DNA from: Fibrobacter succinogenes
Lineage (GTDB): Bacteria > Fibrobacterota > Fibrobacteria > Fibrobacterales > Fibrobacteraceae
Length of the DNA stretch: 33,698 nt
Reading direction: 5' to 3'
Assembly (NCBI GenBank): GCA_902800345.1
Contig: CADCDO010000050.1
Location: forward strand, 1 to 33,698
Under the pieces are notes generated by a model. The model was given only the letters and a program-made list of their open reading frames with translations. It was not told where the DNA came from and searched no databases. A program made the translations under genes and the position numbers. Position 1 is the stretch's first letter. Every line of letters starts with the position of its first letter. Positions 21,806-30,906 of this stretch are shown here, in pieces.

Positions 21806-24586
21806 ATGCAGATGCTTCCTTTCCAAGAAAATGCGGTCCTCGGCACGAACGGTCTCGTAGAAACGTTCAAGAAACTTTGGCAAACGGGCGACCATAATCT
21901 TGATATTACATTCAAATCTCCGACTGGTTCCGGCAAGACTTTCATGGTGTCAAATTTTGTTCGCGAATTGCAAAATGATCCTGCTTTTAACGCAGATATC
22001 GCTTTCGTTTGGATTACTTTCTCGGATGACCTTGCGATGCAAAGTCGCGACAAGTTTTATGATTACTTTTTCCCAAATATCGGGCGAAGCCTCTTGACCA
22101 TCGCAGATTTTTCCGAAGGCGTTTTGCACAAAGACGATATTCTGTTCTTGAATTGGCAAAAGTTAGTGGCCAAAGATGCAAAAAAGCGCTTGCTGCGCCG
22201 CCCCGATGAAGTTGAGCTGCAAAAGGAACAGGGATTCTACTTTGAAGATGTCGCGGAAAATACAAAGAATGAAGGTCGCGAAATTGTGATGATTATCGAT
22301 GAAAGTCACAAGAACGTGACTGCATCGGCATATCGTGATGTTATTAAACCGCTTAATCCGCGAATCATATTGAATGTTTCCGCAACGCCAGAAAAAATTC
22401 CCAACATCAGCGATGTGCAAAATCTGCGTGCTGGTTATGTTGAAGTCAAACGCTCCGATGTTGTGGCTGCAGGTCTTATCAAGGAACAGATTATTTCGCA
22501 AACCGAAGAAGATTTGAAAACCATTGAGGGTGAAGATTTAGATTTCGCCTTGTTGCGGCTTGCTAAGGAAAAACGAAAATCTTTGGCAGAACAGTGGACT
22601 CGCCTCGGACAAAATATAAACCCGCTCGTTTTAATTCAGTTGCCTAATGACGATTCTAAACTCAAGGACCAAGGTGTAGAAACGAAGGAAGAACTCGTCA
22701 CGAGATTTCTGACGGAAAATTGCGAAGTTCCTGCAAATAAAATCGCCAAATGGTTTGACAATAAGAAAGAAAATCTTGAGCATATTTCTGATGCCGATAG
22801 TCCTGTAGATTTTATGCTCTTCAAATATGCTGCAGGAACGGGATGGGATTGCCCTCGTGCTCATGTTATCGTGATGTTCCGCGAAATTGAATCGCCAACA
22901 TTCAAAACACAGACTCTCGGAAGAATTTTGCGCAACCCTGTACCGAAAGTTGACTTGACGGTGTTCCCTGAACTCCGCGAAGGATTCCTTTACACGAACT
23001 ACCGCAAAAATGAAATCTCCGACATTCCCGACACTGTTGAAAACAAGCCAAAAACTGAAGTGACGAATCTTGCTCCGCATCTCTTCGGAAGGTTTGCCAC
23101 GCAAGAAGCAACGCACAATGTCTTACAAGAACTGAAAAGTTCTATGCTTGATAAATTGGTTGCAAACGGCTCGGATAAGCCTATTTCAGATGTTGCGCCC
23201 AAAATTGAAGCTGCGTTAAAAGAAGTTGTTAAACAGGTTGCTCCTGAATTATCGACAAATCCGGGAATATTGTCCGATAATCATCCCGAATTGAATCTTT
23301 TTGGCGAAGCTGATTCTCCAGCGACAAAAATTCAAAAGACAGAACAAATTGTTGAAACGGCAACTAGAAATGTCAAGGCTATATTGACGGAACATTTCGG
23401 AGAGAGCGTTGCAAATAAGGCTACCGAAATTGTAGCCGAAGCTACTCGCGATTTTGCAGAAACGCTCGTTCAAAAACAGTCGTCTTCATTCATCGTTGAT
23501 CCACTTTTGAAGAGCGATTTCATTAGCCGTGCAGACTATGGTGATATTGGTAAGGCAAGTAGTTTCCAGAGTTCATTTGTCAAGTCGATGAACAACTATT
23601 TTGGAATTAACGAAAATGCTTATAACAATCCGTTTGCTCAAGAGGGCGTTCTTGAGAAGTTTGGCATTGATATGACCCAAACACTCTCAACCGAGGTTTT
23701 GGCGAACGCAACCTTTGCCGGAACCAATGATTTAGGCAAAAATGTTGAACACGAAATGAGCGACAACGAAGTCGAAAAGAACTTCATGAATGCTTGCTAC
23801 AACATTTTGGACGAACAAACTGAACCCGATGCTAAATACGGCAACATTGCCCGTTCTTGGGGTCCCTTCAAGGAAGCTCTTCGTCAATGGTTTGAACGCT
23901 ATTCGATGACGAATATCGATAATGTCGGTCGCTACAAGATTTTCTTGAAGGATTTGTTCAAAAATTCTGCAAGCGTATTCCGTAAAGCTATTACTCAAGC
24001 TCTTAAGGAATATAGACCCATTCGCGATGCCTTTGTTGCTGATCGCCGTAAGCAAGAAATGCAGGAAGCCTTGCCATTCAAGATCAAGACATCTTATGCG
24101 TATTCAAGCGACTTTGTAGATTACAGACCCAGTGCAAAGAGCATGCTTCAACCTTTCAAACTCAAAGCAGAATATCCAGGACGCGATAATGAAATCGCCT
24201 TTATCGAGTTTCTTGAAAAATCGCCCACGGTTGAATGGTGGTTTAAACAGAATGATGACGGCAAGGATTTTTACGCTCTCAAGTATTTCAATACCACTGA
24301 AAATCGAGAACGACTTTTCTATCCCGACTGGATTGTGAAATTTGTAGATGGTCGCATCGGCATTTTTGATACCAAGAGTGGATTTACTGCAGCAAATCCT
24401 GAAGGTCGCGCAGAAGCCCTTTCAAAAAAGTTGCGTGATTTGAACACTCTTGCCGGCAAAGAAAAATTTGTTGGAGGATTGTGTGTTCGTGAAAATGGAT
24501 TATGGTATTGCAATAGTGCCGAAAAATATCGTTACAAGGATGAAAAGGGCAACCTTGCTGAAGGTTGGAAATTGATGCAGGGGTAA
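21806..24586 (+). CDS. Type III restriction enzyme Res subunit (helicase-nuclease)
   Basis: This is a 926-residue protein. The superfamily 2 helicase motifs are Walker A SPTGSGKT at 38-45, DESH at 165-168, SATPE at 192-196, and TQTLGRILRNP (motif VI) near 380. The C-terminal endonuclease domain has FYPDW then GIFDTKSG (D841 and D855-x-K857), the PD-(D/E)XK core used by Type III Res. Mod and Res together translocate or signal along DNA and cut unmodified sites. The length and domain order are normal and no frameshift is seen. A 168-base gap precedes the next gene. Confidence 0.93.
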   Translation: MQMLPFQENAVLGTNGLVETFKKLWQTGDHNLDITFKSPTGSGKTFMVSNFVRELQNDPAFNADIAFVWITFSDDLAMQSRDKFYDYFFPNIGRSLLTIADFSEGVLHKDDILFLNWQKLVAKDAKKRLLRRPDEVELQKEQGFYFEDVAENTKNEGREIVMIIDESHKNVTASAYRDVIKPLNPRIILNVSATPEKIPNISDVQNLRAGYVEVKRSDVVAAGLIKEQIISQTEEDLKTIEGEDLDFALLRLAKEKRKSLAEQWTRLGQNINPLVLIQLPNDDSKLKDQGVETKEELVTRFLTENCEVPANKIAKWFDNKKENLEHISDADSPVDFMLFKYAAGTGWDCPRAHVIVMFREIESPTFKTQTLGRILRNPVPKVDLTVFPELREGFLYTNYRKNEISDIPDTVENKPKTEVTNLAPHLFGRFATQEATHNVLQELKSSMLDKLVANGSDKPISDVAPKIEAALKEVVKQVAPELSTNPGILSDNHPELNLFGEADSPATKIQKTEQIVETATRNVKAILTEHFGESVANKATEIVAEATRDFAETLVQKQSSSFIVDPLLKSDFISRADYGDIGKASSFQSSFVKSMNNYFGINENAYNNPFAQEGVLEKFGIDMTQTLSTEVLANATFAGTNDLGKNVEHEMSDNEVEKNFMNACYNILDEQTEPDAKYGNIARSWGPFKEALRQWFERYSMTNIDNVGRYKIFLKDLFKNSASVFRKAITQALKEYRPIRDAFVADRRKQEMQEALPFKIKTSYAYSSDFVDYRPSAKSMLQPFKLKAEYPGRDNEIAFIEFLEKSPTVEWWFKQNDDGKDFYALKYFNTTENRERLFYPDWIVKFVDGRIGIFDTKSGFTAANPEGRAEALSKKLRDLNTLAGKEKFVGGLCVRENGLWYCNSAEKYRYKDEKGNLAEGWKLMQG

Positions 24587-24754
24587 TGGCTATACAAATG
24601 CTGAAATAACTTAAGGAGACTTTCAACACTTTAGATAATTGTATTTGACATAGACTGTTAAGCCCAATCCCAAATCTTTGGAAAAAGCAGCTGAGATTTT
24701 TGCTAGATTGCCTAAAGGCGTATTTCACAAGAACTATATCGGAGGAAAATCCAA

Positions 24755-25138
24755 ATGACAGATTACTTAAATAAATGGTTTTGGATTAAAGACCGAAGCG
24801 GAATACTTGATCCTGTCGCGCGAGACCAGTGGTTTATTCGTGGCTGGGAAGCACTTCAATGTATTGAAGAAAAAGAAGATTCTGTGGTTCTGTGTTATAG
24901 AAATAGTTCTAGAATTCTTCCGACCCTCAAAAGCGTTTTAGAAGAGCGCCCGGCACCATCTTTTTTACCTAATGAAAAAGTAAGGGTGATAAAAAAGGAT
25001 CTCTATGCTGTTGTCAAGCAGTATCTCTGGCACTATAACGACCAATATTATTATTACATGCTAGCCGACGAGAACGGAAAGATGCTGAAAAAGCGGTATA
25101 TGGCTGACGAACTCGAAAAAGTGGAGCTGGCAAAATGA
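24755..25138 (+). CDS. Small protein with SH3-like C-terminal part, coupled to kptA
   Basis: This is a 127-residue protein with CGGAGG nine to ten bases before the ATG. I do not recognise a named family. The N-terminal half is mixed (WFWIKDRSGILDPVARDQWFIRGWEALQ). The C-terminal half, PNEKVRVIKKDLYAVVKQYLWHYNDQYYYYMLADENGKMLKKRYMADELEKV, has the alternating strands of a small SH3-like barrel, as in nucleic-acid or peptide-binding domains. Its stop overlaps the kptA start by four bases (ATGA), so the two products are probably made together. Confidence 0.75.
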   Translation: MTDYLNKWFWIKDRSGILDPVARDQWFIRGWEALQCIEEKEDSVVLCYRNSSRILPTLKSVLEERPAPSFLPNEKVRVIKKDLYAVVKQYLWHYNDQYYYYMLADENGKMLKKRYMADELEKVELAK

Positions 25139-25710
25139 ATCTAGTTGACCTTTCCAAAGAAATTTCCTATGCACTTCGGCACGCTCCGTGGGAATACGAA
25201 CTGGAACTTGACGAGAAGGGATTTGTCCCGATTGCACAACTACTGCATGCATTGAACGAGTCAAACGGCTACGATCGGGAAATCGTTCAAGCGGATTTGG
25301 AGCAGATTATCGCAACTTCCGAAAAGAAACGCCACGAAATTGTTGGGGACAAAATTCGGGCACTTTATGGTCACTCTGTCCCTCAAATTATAAAGAAGGA
25401 ACCAGGGATTCCCCCTGCCGTTCTATACCACGGAACAACGCACAAGGCTTTGCCACAAATTCTTCAGGATGGATTAAAGCCGATGCAACGGCAATATGTT
25501 CATCTTTCTGTTGATGTTGATACCGCCACCCATGTTGGTAAACGCCGCGATGGTAATCCGGTCATCTTGAAAATAGATACCGAAGCCGCACAAAAAGCGG
25601 GCATCCAGTTTTTCATCGGCAATGACAAGGTTTGGCTTTGCAGAGAAATGCCGAAAGATTGTCTTTCGATTTTTACTCCAAGAACATCGCCATGTAATAC
25701 GGCAGGGTAA
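25135..25710 (+). CDS. kptA: RNA 2'-phosphotransferase (KptA/Tpt1 family)
   Basis: This is a 191-residue protein. The family layout is present: LSYALRHAP-like ISYALRHAPWEYELELDEKGFVPIAQLL (winged helix), SEKKRHEI, KIRALYGHSVP, LYHGTTHKALPQIL, MQRQYVHLSVD, and GNDKVWLCREMP. The R15-H16-R66-R119 set fits the catalytic Arg-His-Arg-Arg tetrad of Tpt1 enzymes, which use NAD to remove an internal 2'-phosphate from RNA via an ADP-ribosylated intermediate. Bacteria lack the tRNA-splicing pathway that needs this, so its role is unknown. The last 10-12 residues run into the 3' end of the convergent ATPase gene (38-base overlap) and may be a read-on tail. It may be a defence accessory gene by position. 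Confidence 0.9.
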   Translation: MNLVDLSKEISYALRHAPWEYELELDEKGFVPIAQLLHALNESNGYDREIVQADLEQIIATSEKKRHEIVGDKIRALYGHSVPQIIKKEPGIPPAVLYHGTTHKALPQILQDGLKPMQRQYVHLSVDVDTATHVGKRRDGNPVILKIDTEAAQKAGIQFFIGNDKVWLCREMPKDCLSIFTPRTSPCNTAG

Positions 25711-27010
25711 CCATTTTGCCTGCAACACCGATGTTGTTTTCGGAGAGCTTGTAGCAAACTTTTGCATCGTAGTTGTCGTTACTCAGAACGGTCTTTGCCG
25801 ACTTGGAGCGTCCCGATGTCGCCTTGACTTCGATAATGGCGATTTCGCCGCCGATGTTTTCCACAAAGTCAATTTCTAGCCCAGAATCTTTGCGGAAGTA
25901 GAATAGTTTGCGACCTTGTTTAGAGAAACAATCTGCGATGATGTTCTCGTAGATGGCGCCTTTGTAGAATCCCAGATCCCCGCTCAGAATCTTGGCTGCG
26001 GTGCCGCGCTCCAGCATGGCGACGAACAGGCCGGAATCCTGCACATAAATCTTAAACGTTTTCTCGATTTTGTAGCCTTCAAGGGGTTCTGCGATGTTGG
26101 TCAGGTTGTGGCAAATGTTGATTATGCCACAGTCGTAGAGCCATTGGATTGCCGTTTGGTAATTTTCGGAACGGCCTTTCTTTTCGAGTTGCGAATAAAC
26201 AAATTTATTGTTTTCCTTTGCAAGTTGGGCTGGTATGGAATCGAATACGCGATTGATGCGTCCGAGAAGCGTTCGGTCGATTTTCTCGTTTTCATTCTCG
26301 TCAAGGTGTTTGCCGAAATCGTCCTTGTATTCTTCGAGAATGTCCTGCTGTTCTTGCCAAACGACATTCATGTCACTGGTTTCGACAAATCGTGAAACGA
26401 CATAAGGGAGGCCGCCTACACAAAGGTATTCCTTGAAATAGCGGAGCATGGCGTTGTGCGTCGCCTCGCTTACGGGTTCCTTTTTCTCGTAGCAATCCTT
26501 CAGGTATGCGATGACGTTTTCGCCGATACCCTTCGCCCACAGAAATTCCTCGAAATCCATGGGTTTCATATAAATTATTCTTTCAAAGCCGGTCGGGACG
26601 CCTTTACCTTTTTTACGATTGTATCCTTTAATGCCTAGCAGGGAACCGGTACAGATGACATCGTAGCGGCCATCTTCCATAAATGGTTTTATGCTTGCGC
26701 GGGCGTTCGCACATTCCTGAATTTCATCGAAGATGATGACGGTCTTGTTTTCGACAAAATGAGCGTTGGGAAAGAGTGCCGAAAGATCTATGGTAATCCT
26801 GCCCACGTTCAGGTCGCTGTCAAAGACTCGCTTTGCGTTTTCGTTTTCCTTAAAGTTGATATAGACGACGTTCTCGTAGTTGGCGCGGGCGAATTCCAAA
26901 ACGCTGGACGTTTTGCCAATTTGGCGCATTCCCTTGACTACCAGGGCCTTCTTTTTGCCCCCCGAGGTCTTCCAATTTTCAAATTCTTTAAGGATTTTTC
27001 GCTTGAACAT
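25673..27010 (-). CDS. AAA ATPase with DUF4143 domain
   Basis: This is a 445-residue protein. Walker A is GMRQIGKTS at 27-35, Walker B VIIFDEIQEC at about 92-101, and sensor-like ICTGSLLGIK follows (AAA_14 domain). The C-terminal DUF4143 part has a PD-(D/E)XK-like core: LFYFRKDSGLEIDFV, then GEIAIIEVKAT. Such proteins are abundant and mobile in gut and rumen bacteria; their function is not established. A leaderless or nearly leaderless transcript is suggested by the promoter at 27045-27017, which sits inside three 33-bp-spaced repeats. It converges on kptA. Confidence 0.9.
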   Translation of the reverse strand: MFKRKILKEFENWKTSGGKKKALVVKGMRQIGKTSSVLEFARANYENVVYINFKENENAKRVFDSDLNVGRITIDLSALFPNAHFVENKTVIIFDEIQECANARASIKPFMEDGRYDVICTGSLLGIKGYNRKKGKGVPTGFERIIYMKPMDFEEFLWAKGIGENVIAYLKDCYEKKEPVSEATHNAMLRYFKEYLCVGGLPYVVSRFVETSDMNVVWQEQQDILEEYKDDFGKHLDENENEKIDRTLLGRINRVFDSIPAQLAKENNKFVYSQLEKKGRSENYQTAIQWLYDCGIINICHNLTNIAEPLEGYKIEKTFKIYVQDSGLFVAMLERGTAAKILSGDLGFYKGAIYENIIADCFSKQGRKLFYFRKDSGLEIDFVENIGGEIAIIEVKATSGRSKSAKTVLSNDNYDAKVCYKLSENNIGVAGKMVTLPYYMAMFLE

Positions 27011-27016
27011 GTCCTA

Positions 27017-27045
27017 AAACTACACTTTTCCAACCGAATTGTCAA
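27017..27045 (-). promoter_or_regulatory. Promoter of the DUF4143 ATPase gene
   Basis: TTGACA (27045-27040), a 17-base spacer and TAGTTT (27022-27017) on the minus strand. The spacer is largely the third copy of the 18-base repeat. Initiation would fall at or near the ATG at 27010. Confidence 0.55.
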
Positions 27046-27104
27046 TGATTTGACGCACTTTTTCGACTGAATTAGTGCTAGTATGGCGCACTTTTTCAAC
27101 CGAA
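27021..27104. repeat. Three direct 18-base repeats with exact 33-bp period (operator-like iterons)
   Basis: Copies lie at 27021-27038, 27054-27071 and 27087-27104, consensus CGCACTTTTTCAACCGAA. The distal copy continues into a perfect inverted repeat, CACTTTTTC-AACC-GAAAAAGTG (27089-27110). The promoter-proximal copy is the most diverged and lies between the -35 and -10 elements. Confidence 0.8.
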
Positions 27105-27183
27105 AAAGTGTAAAAATGATGAATTTAGCGAAATTTCGCCGTTTTTACTTCGCAAAAAATTACCGAAAGATTTTTTACGCGTT

Positions 27184-27221
27184 TAAAAGAAAATTGCCCC
27201 GGATTTCTCCGAGGCAATTTT
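27184..27221 (-). terminator. Terminator of the ABC transporter operon
   Basis: On the minus strand AAAATTGCC (27221-27213) pairs with GGCAATTTT (27198-27190), with an inner CGG/CCG extension, followed by a U-rich run. It lies 34 bases after the stop of the downstream ABC gene. Confidence 0.8.
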
Positions 27222-27254
27222 AGGTGGTTTTTGAATGAAAATTTAGTTAACTTC

Positions 27255-28970
27255 CTAGAGTTTGAGCATTTTGCTGAAGAGTCCGCCTTTTGCTTTGAGT
27301 TCTGCGGGGCTGCCGGCTTCAACGACCTGACCATTTTGCAGGACCACGACCTTGTCGGCATTAGCGATGGTGCGCATGCGGTGTGCGATGATGATGACAG
27401 TCTTGTTCTGCACAAGTTCCGAAATGCTCTGCTGAATCTTGGATTCATTTTCGACGTCGAGGCTTGCGGTGGCTTCATCGAGGAGCACGATGGGGGCGTC
27501 CTTGAGGATGGCGCGGGCGATGGAGATGCGTTGGCGTTCGCCGCCAGAAAGCGTGTCTCCGTTTTCGCCGATGACGGTGTCGTAGCCTTGCGGAAGCTTT
27601 TGGACAAACTCGTCGCAGTTGGCGAGTTTCGCGGCGCGGAGAATTTCTTCGTCAGTGGCGTCGCGTTTGCCGATGCGGATGTTGTCGCGGATGGAAGTGT
27701 TGAACAGCACAACATCTTGGAAGACGATGGAGAAGTTCTTGAGGAGTGTTTCGGGATCGATTCTCGAGATGTCTTGGCCACCGAGCGTGATGGTACCGCC
27801 TTGAATGTCCCAGAAGCGGGCGGCGAGTTTTGCGGCTGTAGTCTTTCCGCTGCCGGACGGGCCGACGAGTGCGGTGATTTCGCCTTGCTTTGCGGTAAAC
27901 GAAGCTTTCTTCAGGACTTGCTTTTCTTCGTTGTAGTAGAAATCGACGTTCTTGAATTCGATATCGTAATCAGCGGGCTCAAATTTTGTAGAGCCGCGTT
28001 GGATTTCCATGTCGTCCATTTCCTTGAATCGTTTGAGGCGAACGTCCAAGAAGAAAAGTTCCGTCATGTTGTTTAACACAAGATAAATGGGACTGTAAAT
28101 TGTCGATGCGCAGACGATGTACACGAGATAATCAAATACACTTAATTTATCTTGTGCAAGGAGAATGGATCCGAAAATGAGGACGGAAGCAAGGCCAAAC
28201 TTCAAGAAAATTTGGGCACCGTTCAAGATGACTCCAGACATGAATTCGCCCTTAATCTGGGACTTTTCGTAAAACTTGGAGTGGTCATCCAATGCTTTGC
28301 TGACGCTTTCTTCTTCGCAGTAGGACTTGATTTCTTGAATGTTTTCAAGGCTTTCCTGAATGTCTTCGGTAATCACGCGAGCCGCATTGTAGGTATGCTT
28401 GAAGTTTTTGAACTGCAATTTGCGGGATAGGTAAATGAGCAGGCCTGCAAATGGTGCGACCCATAAAAGTGCTGCCGCCATCAACGGATTGTAAATGATG
28501 AGTGCGATAGCGCAGATAACGAGCATTGCGGCAACCGCAAAAATTTCAGGAACGGCGTGCGAGAAAATCATTTCAAGAGCGTTTACGTCATTCATGATGG
28601 TTGAAGTCAAGTCGGAAAGGTCCTTTTTGCCAAAGAAGGCGAGCGGGAGCTTGCGCAACTTTTCAGCGAGCGTGATGCGGCGCTTTTTACATTCCGAATA
28701 GACGGACTCGTACGTACTATCATAAGAAAGTGCGTAGATAAAGTACATGACGAGGTAAATGACAACGGCAATTACAATGTAAATCCAGAAATTTTGCGGT
28801 TCAGCAGACGGATTTTGCATTTTCGCCATGAATTCTTTGAGGAACAGGAATACGAACGAAAGCGGGAGCATCAGTGACAGATAATGCCATGTTGTCCAAA
28901 ATACGCCTTTGATAAATGTTTTTGTACCTTCGTCAGAGAGAACAAAGCGATTCTTGATCCAATTATACAT
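27255..28970 (-). CDS. ABC transporter, fused permease-ATPase, second half-transporter
   Basis: This is a 571-residue protein from the ATG at 28970 (MYNWIKNRF), chosen because GGAGG lies six bases upstream; the frame extends 32 codons further without support. The N-terminal 300 residues are a six-helix exporter-type membrane domain. The ATPase domain has Walker A GPSGSGKTT at 370-378, signature LSGGERQR at 474-481, Walker B IVLLDEAT around 494-501, and an H-loop (IIAHRM). It overlaps the end of the first half-transporter gene by eight bases, so the two form a heterodimer made in equal amounts. The TonB-receptor neighbourhood suggests an IrtAB-like role in siderophore handling, which is inferred. 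Confidence 0.9.
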   Translation of the reverse strand: MYNWIKNRFVLSDEGTKTFIKGVFWTTWHYLSLMLPLSFVFLFLKEFMAKMQNPSAEPQNFWIYIVIAVVIYLVMYFIYALSYDSTYESVYSECKKRRITLAEKLRKLPLAFFGKKDLSDLTSTIMNDVNALEMIFSHAVPEIFAVAAMLVICAIALIIYNPLMAAALLWVAPFAGLLIYLSRKLQFKNFKHTYNAARVITEDIQESLENIQEIKSYCEEESVSKALDDHSKFYEKSQIKGEFMSGVILNGAQIFLKFGLASVLIFGSILLAQDKLSVFDYLVYIVCASTIYSPIYLVLNNMTELFFLDVRLKRFKEMDDMEIQRGSTKFEPADYDIEFKNVDFYYNEEKQVLKKASFTAKQGEITALVGPSGSGKTTAAKLAARFWDIQGGTITLGGQDISRIDPETLLKNFSIVFQDVVLFNTSIRDNIRIGKRDATDEEILRAAKLANCDEFVQKLPQGYDTVIGENGDTLSGGERQRISIARAILKDAPIVLLDEATASLDVENESKIQQSISELVQNKTVIIIAHRMRTIANADKVVVLQNGQVVEAGSPAELKAKGGLFSKMLKL

Positions 28971-30726
28971 TTTTGCCTCCGATAGTCCAGCTGACAGACT
29001 GCTGATAGTCTTTCCACATCTTGGCGAATACGCCGCCTTTTTCGACAAGTTCCTTGTGTGTGCCACGTTCTACGATTTCGCCACTTTGCACAACGAGGAT
29101 TTGGTCTGCATTTACGATGCTTGTGAGTCTGTGCGCAATCATCAAAACTGTTTTGCCTTTAGAAAGTGTTTGCAGAGCCTTTTGTATAAGGCTTTCGTTT
29201 TCGGGATCTGCGAATGCGGTCGCTTCATCAAGGACGACAATCGGAGCGTTTTTGAGAATGGCTCGTGCGAGGACGATTCGCTGTTGCTCGCCACCAGAGA
29301 GGTATGTGCCCTTGCTGCCGATGACGGTGTCGATGCCTTCGGGCAGGCGCTCAATGATTTCGCGGCATTGTGCAAGGTCGAGCGCCTTATTGACGCTTTC
29401 GATGGAAGCCTCAGGAGTTCCGTAACGGACGTTTTCCAAAATACTCTTCTTGAAGAGTCGAGTATTCTGGAAAACGAATGAGGTGTTTTTCATGAGGACT
29501 TCTTGGGGTATTTCCTTGATAGGCGTGCCGCCGACTAAGATTTCGCCTTCGTTCGCGTCGAAGAATCTTGGGACAAGTTTCGCGATGGTGCTCTTGCCGC
29601 CGCCGGATGCGCCGACGAGTGCAACCGTTTCGCCTTCTTTTATTTTGAACGAAATATCGTGAAGAACTTGTATTTCGGTGCCGGGATAGGTGAAGTTGAC
29701 ATTCTTGAATTCGATATCGAAATGCTTGACATCTTGCGGATTCGTCGGTTTTGCAAGTTCGGGATATTCTGTTAATGATTCGATGCTACCGATGGCAAGT
29801 TTTGCTTGGTTCACGGCTTGGCTCAAGTACATGCTACGCATGACGCACTGCGAGAAAACGGGAGTCACGAGAACATAGAGCATCAAGTCGACAATCGCTG
29901 CTGCGATGTTGCCCGAACTCGTTGCGATAAGGAATGCTGTGGGAACGAGAATGAGGGCGACTCCGTTAATGAGCGTCGTGTAGGAGCACATGATGAATTT
30001 CCAACTGCTGGAATATGCAGTGACCATTTGGTGGTAATCATCAATTGTTTTATAAAAATTCTTGAAGGAGTAAATTGTTTGCTGGAAAACTTTCACGACG
30101 GGGATGCCGCGCACGTATTCGACCGCTTCGGTATTCATATCTTCGAGCGACTTCATGTATTTTTGCATAAAGTCTTTACTCTTGTTCATCTTGGAGCCGA
30201 GCGTGATGATGGCATAGGCGATCGGGATAATGGATGCAATGCCCAATCGCCAGTCGAAAATGAACATCAAGATGAGCGAAGCTATGGGGACAACGATGGT
30301 GCCTGCCAAATCGGGGAGCTCGTGCGCCATGAAAGTGTGCGTGATGGCTGCGTTGTCGTCAATGATTTTGCGAATGCGGCCGGTGGGATTCTTGTCGAAA
30401 AAGCCAAGCGGAAGCTTGAGCAATTTTTTCATGGTGATTCTGCGGATGTTTCCTTCAATGCGGAATGCAACCAAGTGCGAACAGACGAGAACTGCAAAAT
30501 AAAGCAAGACGCTCGCTGCCGAGAAAATGACGGCGAGCAATGCATAATACTTGACCGTATCGTATGAAATTTTGCCAGCATCTGCAAATAATTCACGAAC
30601 GATGAGCCATACATATATAAAGGGTAAAATACCTGCGATGGCGCTTAATGCGGAAAAAAGGAGTGCAAAGGGAAATAGTATTTTTCGCGATTGCATATAA
30701 GGTTTTAATCTGTTAAAAACACTCAT
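28963..30726 (-). CDS. ABC transporter, fused permease-ATPase, first half-transporter
   Basis: This is a 587-residue protein. Six predicted membrane helices occupy about residues 15-300 (FPFALLFSALSAIAGILPFIYVW and so on), with the typical LPLGFFDKNPTGRI intracellular coupling segment. The ATPase domain has Walker A GASGGGKST at 372-380, signature LSGGEQQR at 476-483, and Walker B IVVLDEAT. After the signature the D-loop region reads ATAFADPENES, a variation of the usual SALD/TASLD. It is probably transcribed from the 180-base region shared with the divergent lipoprotein gene. Import versus export cannot be told from sequence; IrtA/YbtP-like proteins of this fold import ferric siderophores. 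Confidence 0.9.
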   Translation of the reverse strand: MSVFNRLKPYMQSRKILFPFALLFSALSAIAGILPFIYVWLIVRELFADAGKISYDTVKYYALLAVIFSAASVLLYFAVLVCSHLVAFRIEGNIRRITMKKLLKLPLGFFDKNPTGRIRKIIDDNAAITHTFMAHELPDLAGTIVVPIASLILMFIFDWRLGIASIIPIAYAIITLGSKMNKSKDFMQKYMKSLEDMNTEAVEYVRGIPVVKVFQQTIYSFKNFYKTIDDYHQMVTAYSSSWKFIMCSYTTLINGVALILVPTAFLIATSSGNIAAAIVDLMLYVLVTPVFSQCVMRSMYLSQAVNQAKLAIGSIESLTEYPELAKPTNPQDVKHFDIEFKNVNFTYPGTEIQVLHDISFKIKEGETVALVGASGGGKSTIAKLVPRFFDANEGEILVGGTPIKEIPQEVLMKNTSFVFQNTRLFKKSILENVRYGTPEASIESVNKALDLAQCREIIERLPEGIDTVIGSKGTYLSGGEQQRIVLARAILKNAPIVVLDEATAFADPENESLIQKALQTLSKGKTVLMIAHRLTSIVNADQILVVQSGEIVERGTHKELVEKGGVFAKMWKDYQQSVSWTIGGKNV

Positions 30727-30782
30727 GACTTACCTACTGTTTGTTTTTTGCCACCAATTTTAATTTATTGAGTTCTTTTTTC

Positions 30783-30810
30783 AAAGGTTATATTAGTCAT
30801 ATCTAACTTT
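30783..30810. promoter_or_regulatory. Imperfect inverted repeat between the divergent ABC and lipoprotein genes
   Basis: AAAGGTTATAT and ATATCTAACTTT flank five bases. It could be a binding site for a shared regulator. It is not a good match to the Fur consensus. The assignment is tentative. Confidence 0.25.
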
Positions 30811-30906
30811 TTGGATTGGTTCGAGTCCATTTGGAGTTGAGGCAGTCTTTTGGGATTTCTAAAATGCGGGCAAAAATAAAACGGTGTATAACACAAGGAG
30901 TCATGT

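Noticed and set aside
27021..27104. Possible mini-CRISPR
   Set aside because: Repeats are 18 bases with 15-base gaps, there are only three copies, they diverge toward the promoter, and no cas genes are present. An operator array fits better.
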